Shown piece after piece: positions 55,902 to 64,000 of a DNA stretch of 64,000 nucleotides. The notes beneath the pieces are model-generated. The model had not been told where the DNA came from. It made no database searches and saw only the letters and a list, made by a program, of their open reading frames with translations. The DNA comes from an uncultured Prevotella sp. (GTDB lineage Bacteria; Bacteroidota; Bacteroidia; Bacteroidales; Bacteroidaceae): NCBI GenBank assembly GCA_945875635.1, contig CAMCLD010000005.1, positions 1 through 64,000 of the forward strand, given 5' to 3'. Position numbers and translations under genes: made by a program. Numbering within the stretch: the first letter of the stretch is position 1; each line of letters starts with the position of its first letter.

Positions 55902-56762
55902 TTACTGTAGTTTAAATGTTACAGGAAGAGTGAACTTTACACGTGCTGGCTGACCATTGTTCATACCAGGGTTCCACTTAGGCATGCGCTTTACAGTGTT
56001 GACAGCCTCACGGTCGAGTGCCGGGTCAACAGAACGAACGACCTGTACGTTACTGATGCTTCCGTCTTTCTCGACAACGAAGTTGACGATTACTCGTCCC
56101 TGAATACCATTCTCGGCAGCTACAGCCGGGTAAGACAGGTTTTGTGCGAGCCACTGGTTGACATTACCCTTGAAGGAAGGCATCTGCTCAGCTATATCGA
56201 ACACCTTGTTCTCCACAACCTGCTTAACCTCCTCCTTTGGAGCCTCTTTAGGTGCTGGCGGCGGTACGTTAACGGCGATGTCATTTCTGACAGCCTCCAC
56301 TGTACGGTCCTTAGTACCTTCCTGGTCAACATTTGACACTGCAACCTTCTCGTCCAGCTTGTCCATCTGCTTTACCTGATTCTCCTCTTTCACCAATTCA
56401 TCCTTCTTGATGACAGGAGCTGTAAACTTCTGTGACTGGCGAACCTCTGGTATTTCCTTCTTAGGTTCAATCTTAGGCTGTACCTTCGGTTGCTCTTTCT
56501 TTTTCTCTTTCTTAGCCTGCTCCTGGAGTTTAGCGAGTTCCATTGCCTCCATTCTGGCAATTCTCTCTGCCTCCATCTTCTGCGCTACAACACGCCATGC
56601 GAGGAAACCTCCGATAAGAGCGGCAGCTATCACCAAGATGAGCAAGGCACGGAAGTTACGGGAACCAGTACCTTTGCGAAGCTGGTAAGCTCCGTAGGTT
56701 TTGTTCTTGTTCTCGAACACCATGTCCACCCATTTCGGATCATATAGATCTATTTTTGACAT
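55902..56762 (-). CDS. tonB: TonB family energy transducer
   Basis: Pro/Lys-rich spacer; C-terminal VNQWLAQNLSYPAVAAENGIQGRVIVNFVVEKDGSISNVQVVRSVDPALDREAVNTVKRMPKWNPG. Confidence 0.94.
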   Translation of the reverse strand: MSKIDLYDPKWVDMVFENKNKTYGAYQLRKGTGSRNFRALLILVIAAALIGGFLAWRVVAQKMEAERIARMEAMELAKLQEQAKKEKKKEQPKVQPKIEPKKEIPEVRQSQKFTAPVIKKDELVKEENQVKQMDKLDEKVAVSNVDQEGTKDRTVEAVRNDIAVNVPPPAPKEAPKEEVKQVVENKVFDIAEQMPSFKGNVNQWLAQNLSYPAVAAENGIQGRVIVNFVVEKDGSISNVQVVRSVDPALDREAVNTVKRMPKWNPGMNNGQPARVKFTLPVTFKLQ

Positions 56763-56802
56763 TGTTCTTTTCTTTTTTTTAAGTTAATAAACCATCGATT
56801 GA

Positions 56803-57450
56803 TTATTCCAAGATACCTTTAGACTCAAGAAGTTTCTTATCATCTGCGCTTATCTTGTCGATGACGTAAGTACCAATGCTTAAGATCTGCATCTCATCGA
56901 GAGCATCCACCATGTTGGTGTATGATGCGTTGTCAGTAGGTTTGATAACGATTGTCAGGGTTGGGATTTTCTCACCGTCAGGGAGGTTACCAGCCTTTAC
57001 ATCGCTGATTCTCTTTCTGAGCTCCTCATCACTCCACTTCTCTTTATCTTTCTTGCTGTTGAGTTCCTTTACAGCCAGCTCGATACGTTTTACTGGTTTG
57101 GTACCATTCTCAGTAGCGTGCTCACGCAAAGCTTTGCGTATGCCGTCATTACCCCATGTTGTCTCTTTGAGCCAGTTAGGGTTGTCATACTGAGGAATAC
57201 CCTCGCCATACAATATCTTGTTGTTGGCTGCCACATAGATTGTAACAGTTTCTGAAGCCTTTGCCTCGTTTTTCTGCTCATCTGTTGTGGTGTCGTCGTT
57301 ACTTGGCATAGTAAGCTCCATTGTCTGAGGCTTGCTAAGCGTTGTACACAGCATGAAGAAGGTGATGAGAAGCATAAGCATATCCACCATAGGAGTAAAG
57401 TCCACGCGGACATTTATCTTCTTCTGCTTAGATTCTTTTTTCTTTGCCAT
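56803..57450 (-). CDS. exbD: ExbD/TolR biopolymer transport protein
   Basis: VRVDFTPMVDMLMLLITFFMLCTTL. Confidence 0.92.
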   Translation of the reverse strand: MAKKKESKQKKINVRVDFTPMVDMLMLLITFFMLCTTLSKPQTMELTMPSNDDTTTDEQKNEAKASETVTIYVAANNKILYGEGIPQYDNPNWLKETTWGNDGIRKALREHATENGTKPVKRIELAVKELNSKKDKEKWSDEELRKRISDVKAGNLPDGEKIPTLTIVIKPTDNASYTNMVDALDEMQILSIGTYVIDKISADDKKLLESKGILE

Positions 57451-57453
57451 TGC

Positions 57454-58095
57454 TTATTCTCCTTCTTTTTTAAGCTGTGTAATCATGTAGTAGTGGCTCT
57501 CATCCATGTCCTGAAGCTCGTTCATGACTTTCTTCACGGTCTTGTATGGAGTCTTTCCATCTGCCTTGAGGGCAATCTTGATGTTCTCATTAACTGTTCT
57601 TGCAGCGTCAACCCACTGTTGGAACTCGCTCATGCCGCCATCGATACTATCGAGTGGCACACCCTTTGTCTTGAGTGTCTTTGCGCGGTTCTCGCTTGAC
57701 ATTGACAGATATGAAGGAAGCTCGCTCATTGGCACACCAAATGTTGACTCAGTTCTGAAAGCCTTAATCTGTGCACCATTCAATGTAACACCGAAGCGGT
57801 TAGCCATATCATCGAGGGCTGCACCAAGCTGATCGGTATTGTCTATGCTGAGGAACACCTGGCCTTCTCCTGTCGGTTTTCCTGCCGCATCTTTCTCTGG
57901 GCTAACCAGGATGGTCAGGACACCGTTCTCTGGCACCTTGATTTCAGACACTGAACCTGGAGTATTGACTTTCACCGGCTCATTCTTTACGAATGTAGAT
58001 GTGAGCATGAAGAATGTCAACAGCAGGGTCATAACGTCTGACATAGGTGTCATGTCGATCCAGATGTCACTTTTCTTAATTTTTACTTTACCCAT
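57454..58095 (-). CDS. exbD: ExbD/TolR biopolymer transport protein (second copy)
   Basis: IWIDMTPMSDVMTLLLTFFMLTSTFV. Confidence 0.92.
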   Translation of the reverse strand: MGKVKIKKSDIWIDMTPMSDVMTLLLTFFMLTSTFVKNEPVKVNTPGSVSEIKVPENGVLTILVSPEKDAAGKPTGEGQVFLSIDNTDQLGAALDDMANRFGVTLNGAQIKAFRTESTFGVPMSELPSYLSMSSENRAKTLKTKGVPLDSIDGGMSEFQQWVDAARTVNENIKIALKADGKTPYKTVKKVMNELQDMDESHYYMITQLKKEGE

Positions 58096-58125
58096 AGTGA
58101 TAAGATATTAAAGGGTTAGTAGAAA

Positions 58126-58956
58126 TTAAGCCTCTTCTGTATGGGTTGCTTCGTATGTCTGAGCTATTGAGTAACCAACCTCGTCAAGTGCGAAGGTCAA
58201 CTTATCAACCTTGTTAGTGAAGTAGTTGTAAGATACAACAGCACACCAAGATGTACCGATACCGAAAGCGGTATTGATAAGGGCCTCAGAAATACCAGAA
58301 GCAAGTTCTGCAGAGTCAGCACCACCGGAAGCGTTCATAGCGGAGAACGCCTTGATCATACCAACCACAGTACCGAGAAGTCCGGTAAGTGTACCAAGGG
58401 TAACGATGGTTGCAACGATAGGAAGGTTCATTGTGAGAGTAGGCATCTCAAGCTGTGTTGCCTCCTCGTGAGCCTGCTGAATCTTGGCAATTTTCTGAGC
58501 CTTCTTGATACCAGCTGTTGCTTCCATCTCTTTGTATGCGCGGAGAGAAGCTCCAACGACATTAGCTACAGAACCCTTCTGCTGGTCGCAGAGCTGCTGA
58601 GCCTTAGCGAAATCGTTCTTGTTGAGAGCGTCCTTGATGTTAGCCACGAATTTTGGAAGAGCGCCCTTACCGAAAGCGGTCTTGAGAGCAAGAGCACGCT
58701 CGATGGTCATTGCGAGCACAGTAAGCAAAAGAGCATGGATAACAGGAACGATTACACCACCTTTATAGATAGTTCCCCAAACATCGATTGGATGCTCGCC
58801 GCCCTCTGCGAAGTGAGACTCATGTCCGAACCATGTGAAGAAAAGGGTGAAAGCGATGACAGCGCAAACGACGATAATCCAGAATGCGCCTCTTACTCCC
58901 TGAAAGCCCTGAGAGTTCTTCTTCGGGGCTACTGCTTTTTTTTGTGTAGTTGCCAT
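58126..58956 (-). CDS. exbB: MotA/TolQ/ExbB proton channel family protein
   Basis: TMNLPIVATIVTLGTLTGLLGTVVGMIKAFSAM, ISEALINTAFGIGTSW; start re-assigned to MATTQKKAVAPKK. Confidence 0.92.
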   Translation of the reverse strand: MATTQKKAVAPKKNSQGFQGVRGAFWIIVVCAVIAFTLFFTWFGHESHFAEGGEHPIDVWGTIYKGGVIVPVIHALLLTVLAMTIERALALKTAFGKGALPKFVANIKDALNKNDFAKAQQLCDQQKGSVANVVGASLRAYKEMEATAGIKKAQKIAKIQQAHEEATQLEMPTLTMNLPIVATIVTLGTLTGLLGTVVGMIKAFSAMNASGGADSAELASGISEALINTAFGIGTSWCAVVSYNYFTNKVDKLTFALDEVGYSIAQTYEATHTEEA

Positions 58957-59072
58957 AATTTTTTGTTGTTTTTTAGTTATTAATGAATTAAAAAAAATAT
59001 TAAGTGTCTGATTTAACGTTAATTCCAAAGAGTGTGCTTTAGCAGATGAGTACATACAAAGTATTCATCAGC

Positions 59073-59081
59073 GCAAAGATA
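59073..59081 (-). promoter_or_regulatory. -7 box for the exbB operon
   Basis: Minus strand TATCTTTGC about 115 bp upstream of the exbB start. Confidence 0.55.
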
Positions 59082-59192
59082 ACAATTAATGGGGAATTAG
59101 GCCGATTATTAATAAGTTTTAACAATCAAAAAGTGCGTTTTTCTCATTTTTCTTATTGTTGTAACATATCAATAGTATCGGAAGAGAGCTTG

Positions 59193-60386
59193 TCATGCAA
59201 GTTTAGCAAGCACTTTCTTAATCCTCTCCATTGCCTCGCGGATATTGTCGTCGCTTGTGGCATAGCTCATCCTGAAGCATTCCGGGTCGCCGAAGGCATC
59301 GCCTCCCACTGTTGCGACATGTCCTTCCTCAAGAATGTACATTGCAAGGTCAGTGGAGTTGTTTATAGTCCTTCCCTGATAGCTCTTTCCATAGAAGCTG
59401 CTGCATTTTGGGAACAGATAGAAAGCTCCCTGCGGGACATTTACCTCAAGTCCGGGTATGTCTTTGGCAAGACTCACTATGAGGTTGCGTCTGCGCTCGA
59501 ATGCCTGTCGCATATCCTCAACACACTGCTGTGGTCCGTTGTATGCAGCTTCTGCAGCTTTCTGGCTGACGGAGCAAGGTCCGCTTGTGTATTGTCCCTG
59601 CAGTTTGTTGCACCCCTTGACTATCCATTCCGGTGCTGCTATATATCCTATGCGCCATCCCGTCATGGCGTATGCCTTGGACACTCCGTTTACGATGATT
59701 GCCCTTTCTTTCATTCCTTCAAACTGTGCAATGCTCTCGTGATGTCCCACATAGTTGATATGCTCATATATCTCATCGGCGAGTACGTAGAGCCCATCGT
59801 GTGACTTGATGACATTGGCAAGAGCCTCAAGTTCATCCTTACCATATACGCTGCCTGTAGGATTGCTTGGCGAGCACAGTATGAGGAGTCTGGTACGTGG
59901 TGTGATGGCTTCTTCCAACTGTTGGGCAGTCATCTTGAAATTCTGGTCGAATCCGGCATTGACTATTACTGGCACTCCACCGGCAAGTTTTACCATCTGT
60001 GGGTAGCTCACCCAATAAGGTGCAGGTATTATAACCTCGTCGCCAGGGTTGACAAGAGCCATCACCGTGTTGCATACACTCTGCTTTGCACCATTAGAGA
60101 CGAGTATCTCCGATGTGGAATAGTCAAGTCCGTTCTCTCTTCTGAGCTTATCCGAGACGGCCTTGCGCAGGTCCATGTATCCTGGCACTGGCGAATATCT
60201 TGAGAAGTTCTCATCTACAGCCTCCTTTGCCGCCTCCTTTATATGTTCAGGCGTATTGAAGTCTGGTTCTCCGACGCTCATGTTGATGACGTCGATGCCT
60301 GCTGCTTTCATCTCGCTGCTTTTCTGCGACATCGCAAGTGTAGCTGATGGCGCAAGTCTGTTTAGGCAATCTGATAATTGTGTCAT
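59193..60386 (-). CDS. Pyridoxal-phosphate aminotransferase class I (aspartate aminotransferase-like)
   Basis: INMSVGEPDFNTPEHIKEAA, LCSPSNPTGSVY, VNGVSKAYAMTGWRIGYIAAP, FRMSYATS. Confidence 0.93.
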   Translation of the reverse strand: MTQLSDCLNRLAPSATLAMSQKSSEMKAAGIDVINMSVGEPDFNTPEHIKEAAKEAVDENFSRYSPVPGYMDLRKAVSDKLRRENGLDYSTSEILVSNGAKQSVCNTVMALVNPGDEVIIPAPYWVSYPQMVKLAGGVPVIVNAGFDQNFKMTAQQLEEAITPRTRLLILCSPSNPTGSVYGKDELEALANVIKSHDGLYVLADEIYEHINYVGHHESIAQFEGMKERAIIVNGVSKAYAMTGWRIGYIAAPEWIVKGCNKLQGQYTSGPCSVSQKAAEAAYNGPQQCVEDMRQAFERRRNLIVSLAKDIPGLEVNVPQGAFYLFPKCSSFYGKSYQGRTINNSTDLAMYILEEGHVATVGGDAFGDPECFRMSYATSDDNIREAMERIKKVLAKLA

Positions 60387-60412
60387 AATATATCCTTTTT
60401 TAAATTCTTTAT

Positions 60413-60508
60413 TTTAAGTTGAGGAGTTGACGAGTCAATAAGTCAACGAGTTGCTACTCTTATAGCATGTGTTTGACAATAGCCAGAAAAGCTAATAACT
60501 TGTCAACT
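60413..60508. repeat. Octamer-ladder inverted repeat element, copy D
   Basis: GTTGAGGA GTTGACGA GTCAATAA GTCAACGA GTTGCTAC (60418-60457) and TTGTCAAC (60500-60507). Confidence 0.8.
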
Positions 60509-61720
60509 TTACTTTATGTGGAGTTCGTGCCCCATTCTCTCCTTCTTTGTCTTCAGGTACTTATAGTCAAACTCATTTGGATTGACCTCTATGGGCACAT
60601 TCTCTACTATCTCAAGTCCGTAAGCTGCCAGTCCTACCCTTTTTGTCGGATTGTTAGTCATGAGTCTCATCTTGTGTACTCCAAGGTGTCTTAGCATCTG
60701 CGCTCCACATCCGTAGTCTCTCTCGTCGGGTTTGAAGCCGAGGTGGATATTGGCATCCACTGTGTCATATCCTTCCTCCTGCAATTTATATGCGGCTATT
60801 TTGTTCATCAGTCCTATGCCTCTGCCTTCCTGTGACATATATATGACCACTCCCCTGCCTTCCTTTTCAATCATCTGCATGGCTTTGTGCAGTTGCTCGC
60901 CGCAGTCACATCTCATGCTGCCGAGTATGTCTCCGGTGGCGCATGAGGAGTGTACCCTTACTAGTATAGGCTCGTCCTCTTTCCATTCACCTTTTATGAG
61001 AGCCATGTGCTCAAGTCCGTTGCTTTTCTGTCTGAAGGGAACGAGTCTGAAGTGTCCGTATCTTGTGGGCATATCAACGGTGTTTCCCACTTCGATGAGC
61101 GATTCCGTTTTAAGCCTGTACTCAATGAGGTCCTTTATGGTTATAATCTTAAGTCCCCATTTCTGTGCGAGTATTCTCAACTCTGGCATCCTTGCCATCG
61201 TTCCGTCCTCGTTCATTATTTCCATCAGTGCGCCTGCCGGATAAAGTCCCGCCAGTTTGCAGAGGTCAACAGCTGCCTCTGTGTGTCCGCTTCTTCTGAG
61301 CACTCCGTTGTCCTGCGCATACAGGGGATTGACATGTCCCGGCCTGCCGAAAGTACTGGGTTTTGAAGTTGGGTCGGCAAGTGCCTTTATTGTTTCCGCC
61401 CTGTCATGTGCTGACACTCCCGTAGAGCATCCCTCAAGTTTGTCTATGGTGACCGTGAAAGGAGTGCCGAGCATAGAGGTGTTGTCAGCCACTTGGTGTG
61501 GCAGGTCAAGTTCCTCGCATCGGCTCAGAGTAATGGGTGCGCACAACACACCTCTTGCGTTATGCAGCATAAAGTTGACTTTCTCGGGTGTGATTTTCTC
61601 AGCGGCAATTATCAAGTCGCCTTCATTCTCACGGTCCTCGTCGTCAACCACTATGACGAATTCGCCATTCTTGAAATCCTCCACAGCTTCCTCTATGCTG
61701 CTGACTTTAAAGTCTTCCAT
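60509..61720 (-). CDS. ribBA: Bifunctional 3,4-dihydroxy-2-butanone-4-phosphate synthase / GTP cyclohydrolase II
   Basis: [75 protein letters not shown]. Confidence 0.96.
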   Translation of the reverse strand: MEDFKVSSIEEAVEDFKNGEFVIVVDDEDRENEGDLIIAAEKITPEKVNFMLHNARGVLCAPITLSRCEELDLPHQVADNTSMLGTPFTVTIDKLEGCSTGVSAHDRAETIKALADPTSKPSTFGRPGHVNPLYAQDNGVLRRSGHTEAAVDLCKLAGLYPAGALMEIMNEDGTMARMPELRILAQKWGLKIITIKDLIEYRLKTESLIEVGNTVDMPTRYGHFRLVPFRQKSNGLEHMALIKGEWKEDEPILVRVHSSCATGDILGSMRCDCGEQLHKAMQMIEKEGRGVVIYMSQEGRGIGLMNKIAAYKLQEEGYDTVDANIHLGFKPDERDYGCGAQMLRHLGVHKMRLMTNNPTKRVGLAAYGLEIVENVPIEVNPNEFDYKYLKTKKERMGHELHIK

Positions 61721-61841
61721 ATATAATTATATTTTATTTTGTTTCAAAATACTCAACTTATGGAGTCAAGGGGGAGTTCGAAAGAGTTATGTTTTCAGTT
61801 CCCTTTATGACGTTTCTTTTTTGAGTCTGTCCAACTGCCAT

Positions 61842-63743
61842 CTATTGGTGTGCGGCATCAATTCTGGACATTATCTCCGTGTTGGTGTCCCTAATCACTA
61901 TGAGGTCACGGTAGAGTCTCAGTCGGAATCTCCACATTCTCAGATAGAGGAAAGCTCCGACGGGCACGACAACTGCAGCCAGTATGTTAAGCCATTTTCG
62001 CTCGAAAGGTCTTGTATGCGCCTTTACTGACACTATGGGATATTTGTTGAGCGCACTTATTATGTGCTTGTCCCTCGTATTAGCAAGGTCTTCTATTATT
62101 GTTTCAAGAACCTCGCTAAGTCGCAGTATTTCGTTGTCAGGCTGGTATCTGAAGAACACATTAACCACATTTGGAGGTGACTTCAGCTTGTGCGCCCTTG
62201 AATATGCTACTATATCCTCGCTTATGCCAGCAAGCGATTCTCTGTCTTTCCGGTAATCGGGGTCTGTTATTATTACCTCCTTTCCCATGACCGAGCGTTT
62301 CAACCTCAGTCCGAGAAGTTTCATGATTGTTCTCTTCCAGATGTCGAAATTGAACACGGTGGAGTCGTTGTTGGCTTTGTATGTGAAGAAAATGGCGGTA
62401 GGGATAAGTACTGCGGGAGAGAGTCCTTTTCCGAACCATACCGTCCACATTCCTCCCCTCGCCATTCTATAGCCCGTGTTGTCGAGTATATAATATATAA
62501 TGAATACGAACACAGAGACGATGATAGGGATTCCGAGTCCTCCTTTCCTGATGATGGCTCCAAGTGGTGCGCCTATGAAGAAGAATATCAGGCATGAGAG
62601 TGCAAGGGTGAACTTTGATATTCTCTCTATCTCGTGCTGGCGTATCAACTTGTCACCGTCTGATGTCACCATCGCCTTGAATTCAAGGTCTGTGACTATC
62701 TGTCTCACGTCGGAACTTGCCCTGTTGAGCGCATCCCTTTTGTCTTCAGCCTTTAGTTTTACGAATGCTGTATCTACATTATACGACTCTTTCCTTGCAA
62801 GACCGGCAGACTTGGACTTCTCGTTCTTCGACAGCTCTGGGGAAGGGTACCTGAATGACTTTGCTTCCTTGTAATAAACATTTCCCAGACTGTCATAGAC
62901 ATTGTTCAAGGAGTCGAGGTCGTGGCTTATCCTTTCCAGACTTTTCGTGCGGGCATTGGACGACAAGCCTGATGCATCCGTGAGGTTGAAGTCTCCATCG
63001 AAGTCCATGAGTATAGTCTTGTGGAAGAAGCTCTCCCTTCTATATGGCACGCTTGCGCTTCCCGCCAGTTCCTGCGAGCGCATGTTTTCAAACCATTCAC
63101 CGCTCCACAGGTTGAGCAACAGGTGCTTCTTCTCTGCCGTTGACTGAAGCATGCCCGAGTCTGCAAGTATTATGGCTGCATCCTCATAGCTGTTTGTCAT
63201 CTTGTAAATCATGATGCCATAGAGCTTGCCTGTCTCTACATTCTTTTTCTGTACATACAGGTTGCATTGTGGGATGCCGTCATAAAACACGCCCTCCGGT
63301 ATCTCCAGTTCAGGACTTTTCTGCTTCATGGACATCATGAGCTGCATCATGTTCTTCTGGGCATCAGGACCGATATTGTTCTGGAAATAGAAAGAGCCAA
63401 GGGAAATAAGTACACTTATGAGGATGAGTGAGCGGAATGACTGGAACAGCGAGACACCAGCTGCCTTGATTGCCGTAAGCTCACTGCTTTCTCCAAGATT
63501 GCCGAATGTCATGAGCGATGACAGGAGTATGGCAAGCGGCAGAGCCTGTGGCACGAGCATCAATCCCATATACCAGAAAAACTGTGCCAGCACATCGAGT
63601 GACAGTCCCTTGCCAATAAGCTCGTCAACATATTTCCATAGGAATTGCATCATCAGGACGAACTGACTGATGAAGAATGTTCCCGCAAAGAGCAAGCCAA
63701 ACTGTTTGACTATAAATATATCTAACTTCTTTATGCGAATCAT
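61842..63743 (-). CDS. LptF/LptG (YjgP/YjgQ) family permease, long form
   Basis: KKLDIFIVKQFGLLFAGTFFISQFVLMMQFLWKYVDELIGKGL; start placed at the ATG because the supplied 63767 start is TTG and lies very near the predicted transcription start. Confidence 0.88.
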   Translation of the reverse strand: MIRIKKLDIFIVKQFGLLFAGTFFISQFVLMMQFLWKYVDELIGKGLSLDVLAQFFWYMGLMLVPQALPLAILLSSLMTFGNLGESSELTAIKAAGVSLFQSFRSLILISVLISLGSFYFQNNIGPDAQKNMMQLMMSMKQKSPELEIPEGVFYDGIPQCNLYVQKKNVETGKLYGIMIYKMTNSYEDAAIILADSGMLQSTAEKKHLLLNLWSGEWFENMRSQELAGSASVPYRRESFFHKTILMDFDGDFNLTDASGLSSNARTKSLERISHDLDSLNNVYDSLGNVYYKEAKSFRYPSPELSKNEKSKSAGLARKESYNVDTAFVKLKAEDKRDALNRASSDVRQIVTDLEFKAMVTSDGDKLIRQHEIERISKFTLALSCLIFFFIGAPLGAIIRKGGLGIPIIVSVFVFIIYYILDNTGYRMARGGMWTVWFGKGLSPAVLIPTAIFFTYKANNDSTVFNFDIWKRTIMKLLGLRLKRSVMGKEVIITDPDYRKDRESLAGISEDIVAYSRAHKLKSPPNVVNVFFRYQPDNEILRLSEVLETIIEDLANTRDKHIISALNKYPIVSVKAHTRPFERKWLNILAAVVVPVGAFLYLRMWRFRLRLYRDLIVIRDTNTEIMSRIDAAHQ

Positions 63744-63770
63744 TATCCCTATGGTTTCTTTATTCAACCT

Positions 63771-63779
63771 GCAAAATTA
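63771..63779 (-). promoter_or_regulatory. -7 box for the LptF/G gene
   Basis: Minus strand TAATTTTGC. Confidence 0.5.
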
Positions 63780-63852
63780 ATGAAAATATTCCGACTTTTC
63801 ATTCTTTTCACAATATTTATTTGTTTAAGTTTCGCATGTCTTCGACATGCTG

Positions 63853-63966
63853 TCAGTTAACGAGTTGACAAGAAGTTCCCTTAAGCTTGCGAAAAAAAAA
63901 CAAGTTGCTGCTCTTCTTGCTTTAATTTGCAAATGAGCAATACAACTAATAACTTGTCAACTAATT
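63853..63966. repeat. Octamer-ladder inverted repeat element, copy E (degenerate)
   Basis: GTTAACGA GTTGACAA (63856-63871), GTTGCTGCTCTT core, TTGTCAAC (63954-63961). Confidence 0.7.
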
Positions 63967-64000
63967 AGAAATTACAAAGTGCGTTAAAATCTATATCCAC

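Noticed and set aside
61842-63767. Extended start of the LptF/G permease at 63767
   Set aside because: That codon is TTG and lies very close to the predicted transcription start; ATG at 63743 is preferred.
1-64000. tRNA/rRNA genes, prophage, integrase or IS transposase
   Set aside because: None recognised by eye; a tRNAscan-SE/Infernal run would be needed to exclude small RNAs formally.

Overview
The window looks like a Bacteroidales chromosome, probably Prevotella/Segatella-like. This rests on TAnnTTTG -7 boxes, a SusC/SusD pair, GldH and BACON/TIG lipoproteins. From left to right it contains: (1) a hexuronate segment behind a tandemly duplicated promoter: an orphan galactitol-type EIIC, a KduI with an N-terminal export signal, and an ExuT-like MFS; (2) nadB, a PBP4-type carboxypeptidase, a candidate small RNA with a LacI-type palindrome upstream of its promoter, and bcp; (3) a large (gluco)mannan locus at about 8.6-34.1 kb: GH94 phosphorylase, ManA, AraC regulator, AGE-family epimerase, GPH symporter, GH130, tandem double-GH26, CE7 esterase, BACON-GH5, TIG surface binder, SusD, SusC, a secreted Trp-rich protein, a GH5 mannanase and a sugar porter; (4) housekeeping genes: metF, holB-like, PSP1/ricT, gldH, the rodA-pbp2-mreD-mreC-mreB cell-shape cluster, a stand-alone IMP cyclohydrolase domain, a UbiA-family gene, a split 5'-nucleotidase, a ferredoxin missed by the ORF track, a large surface protein with a small peptide gene behind it, a TPR/PstS-like/TonB/ExbD/ExbD/ExbB operon, an aminotransferase, ribBA and an LptF/G-type permease. 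The most interesting unexplained structure is a dispersed intergenic element built of in-register 8-bp units (GTTRACRA) in inverted arms. At least five copies or part-copies each lie just 5' of a minus-strand gene. Family calls come from reading the protein sequences; no database search was run.
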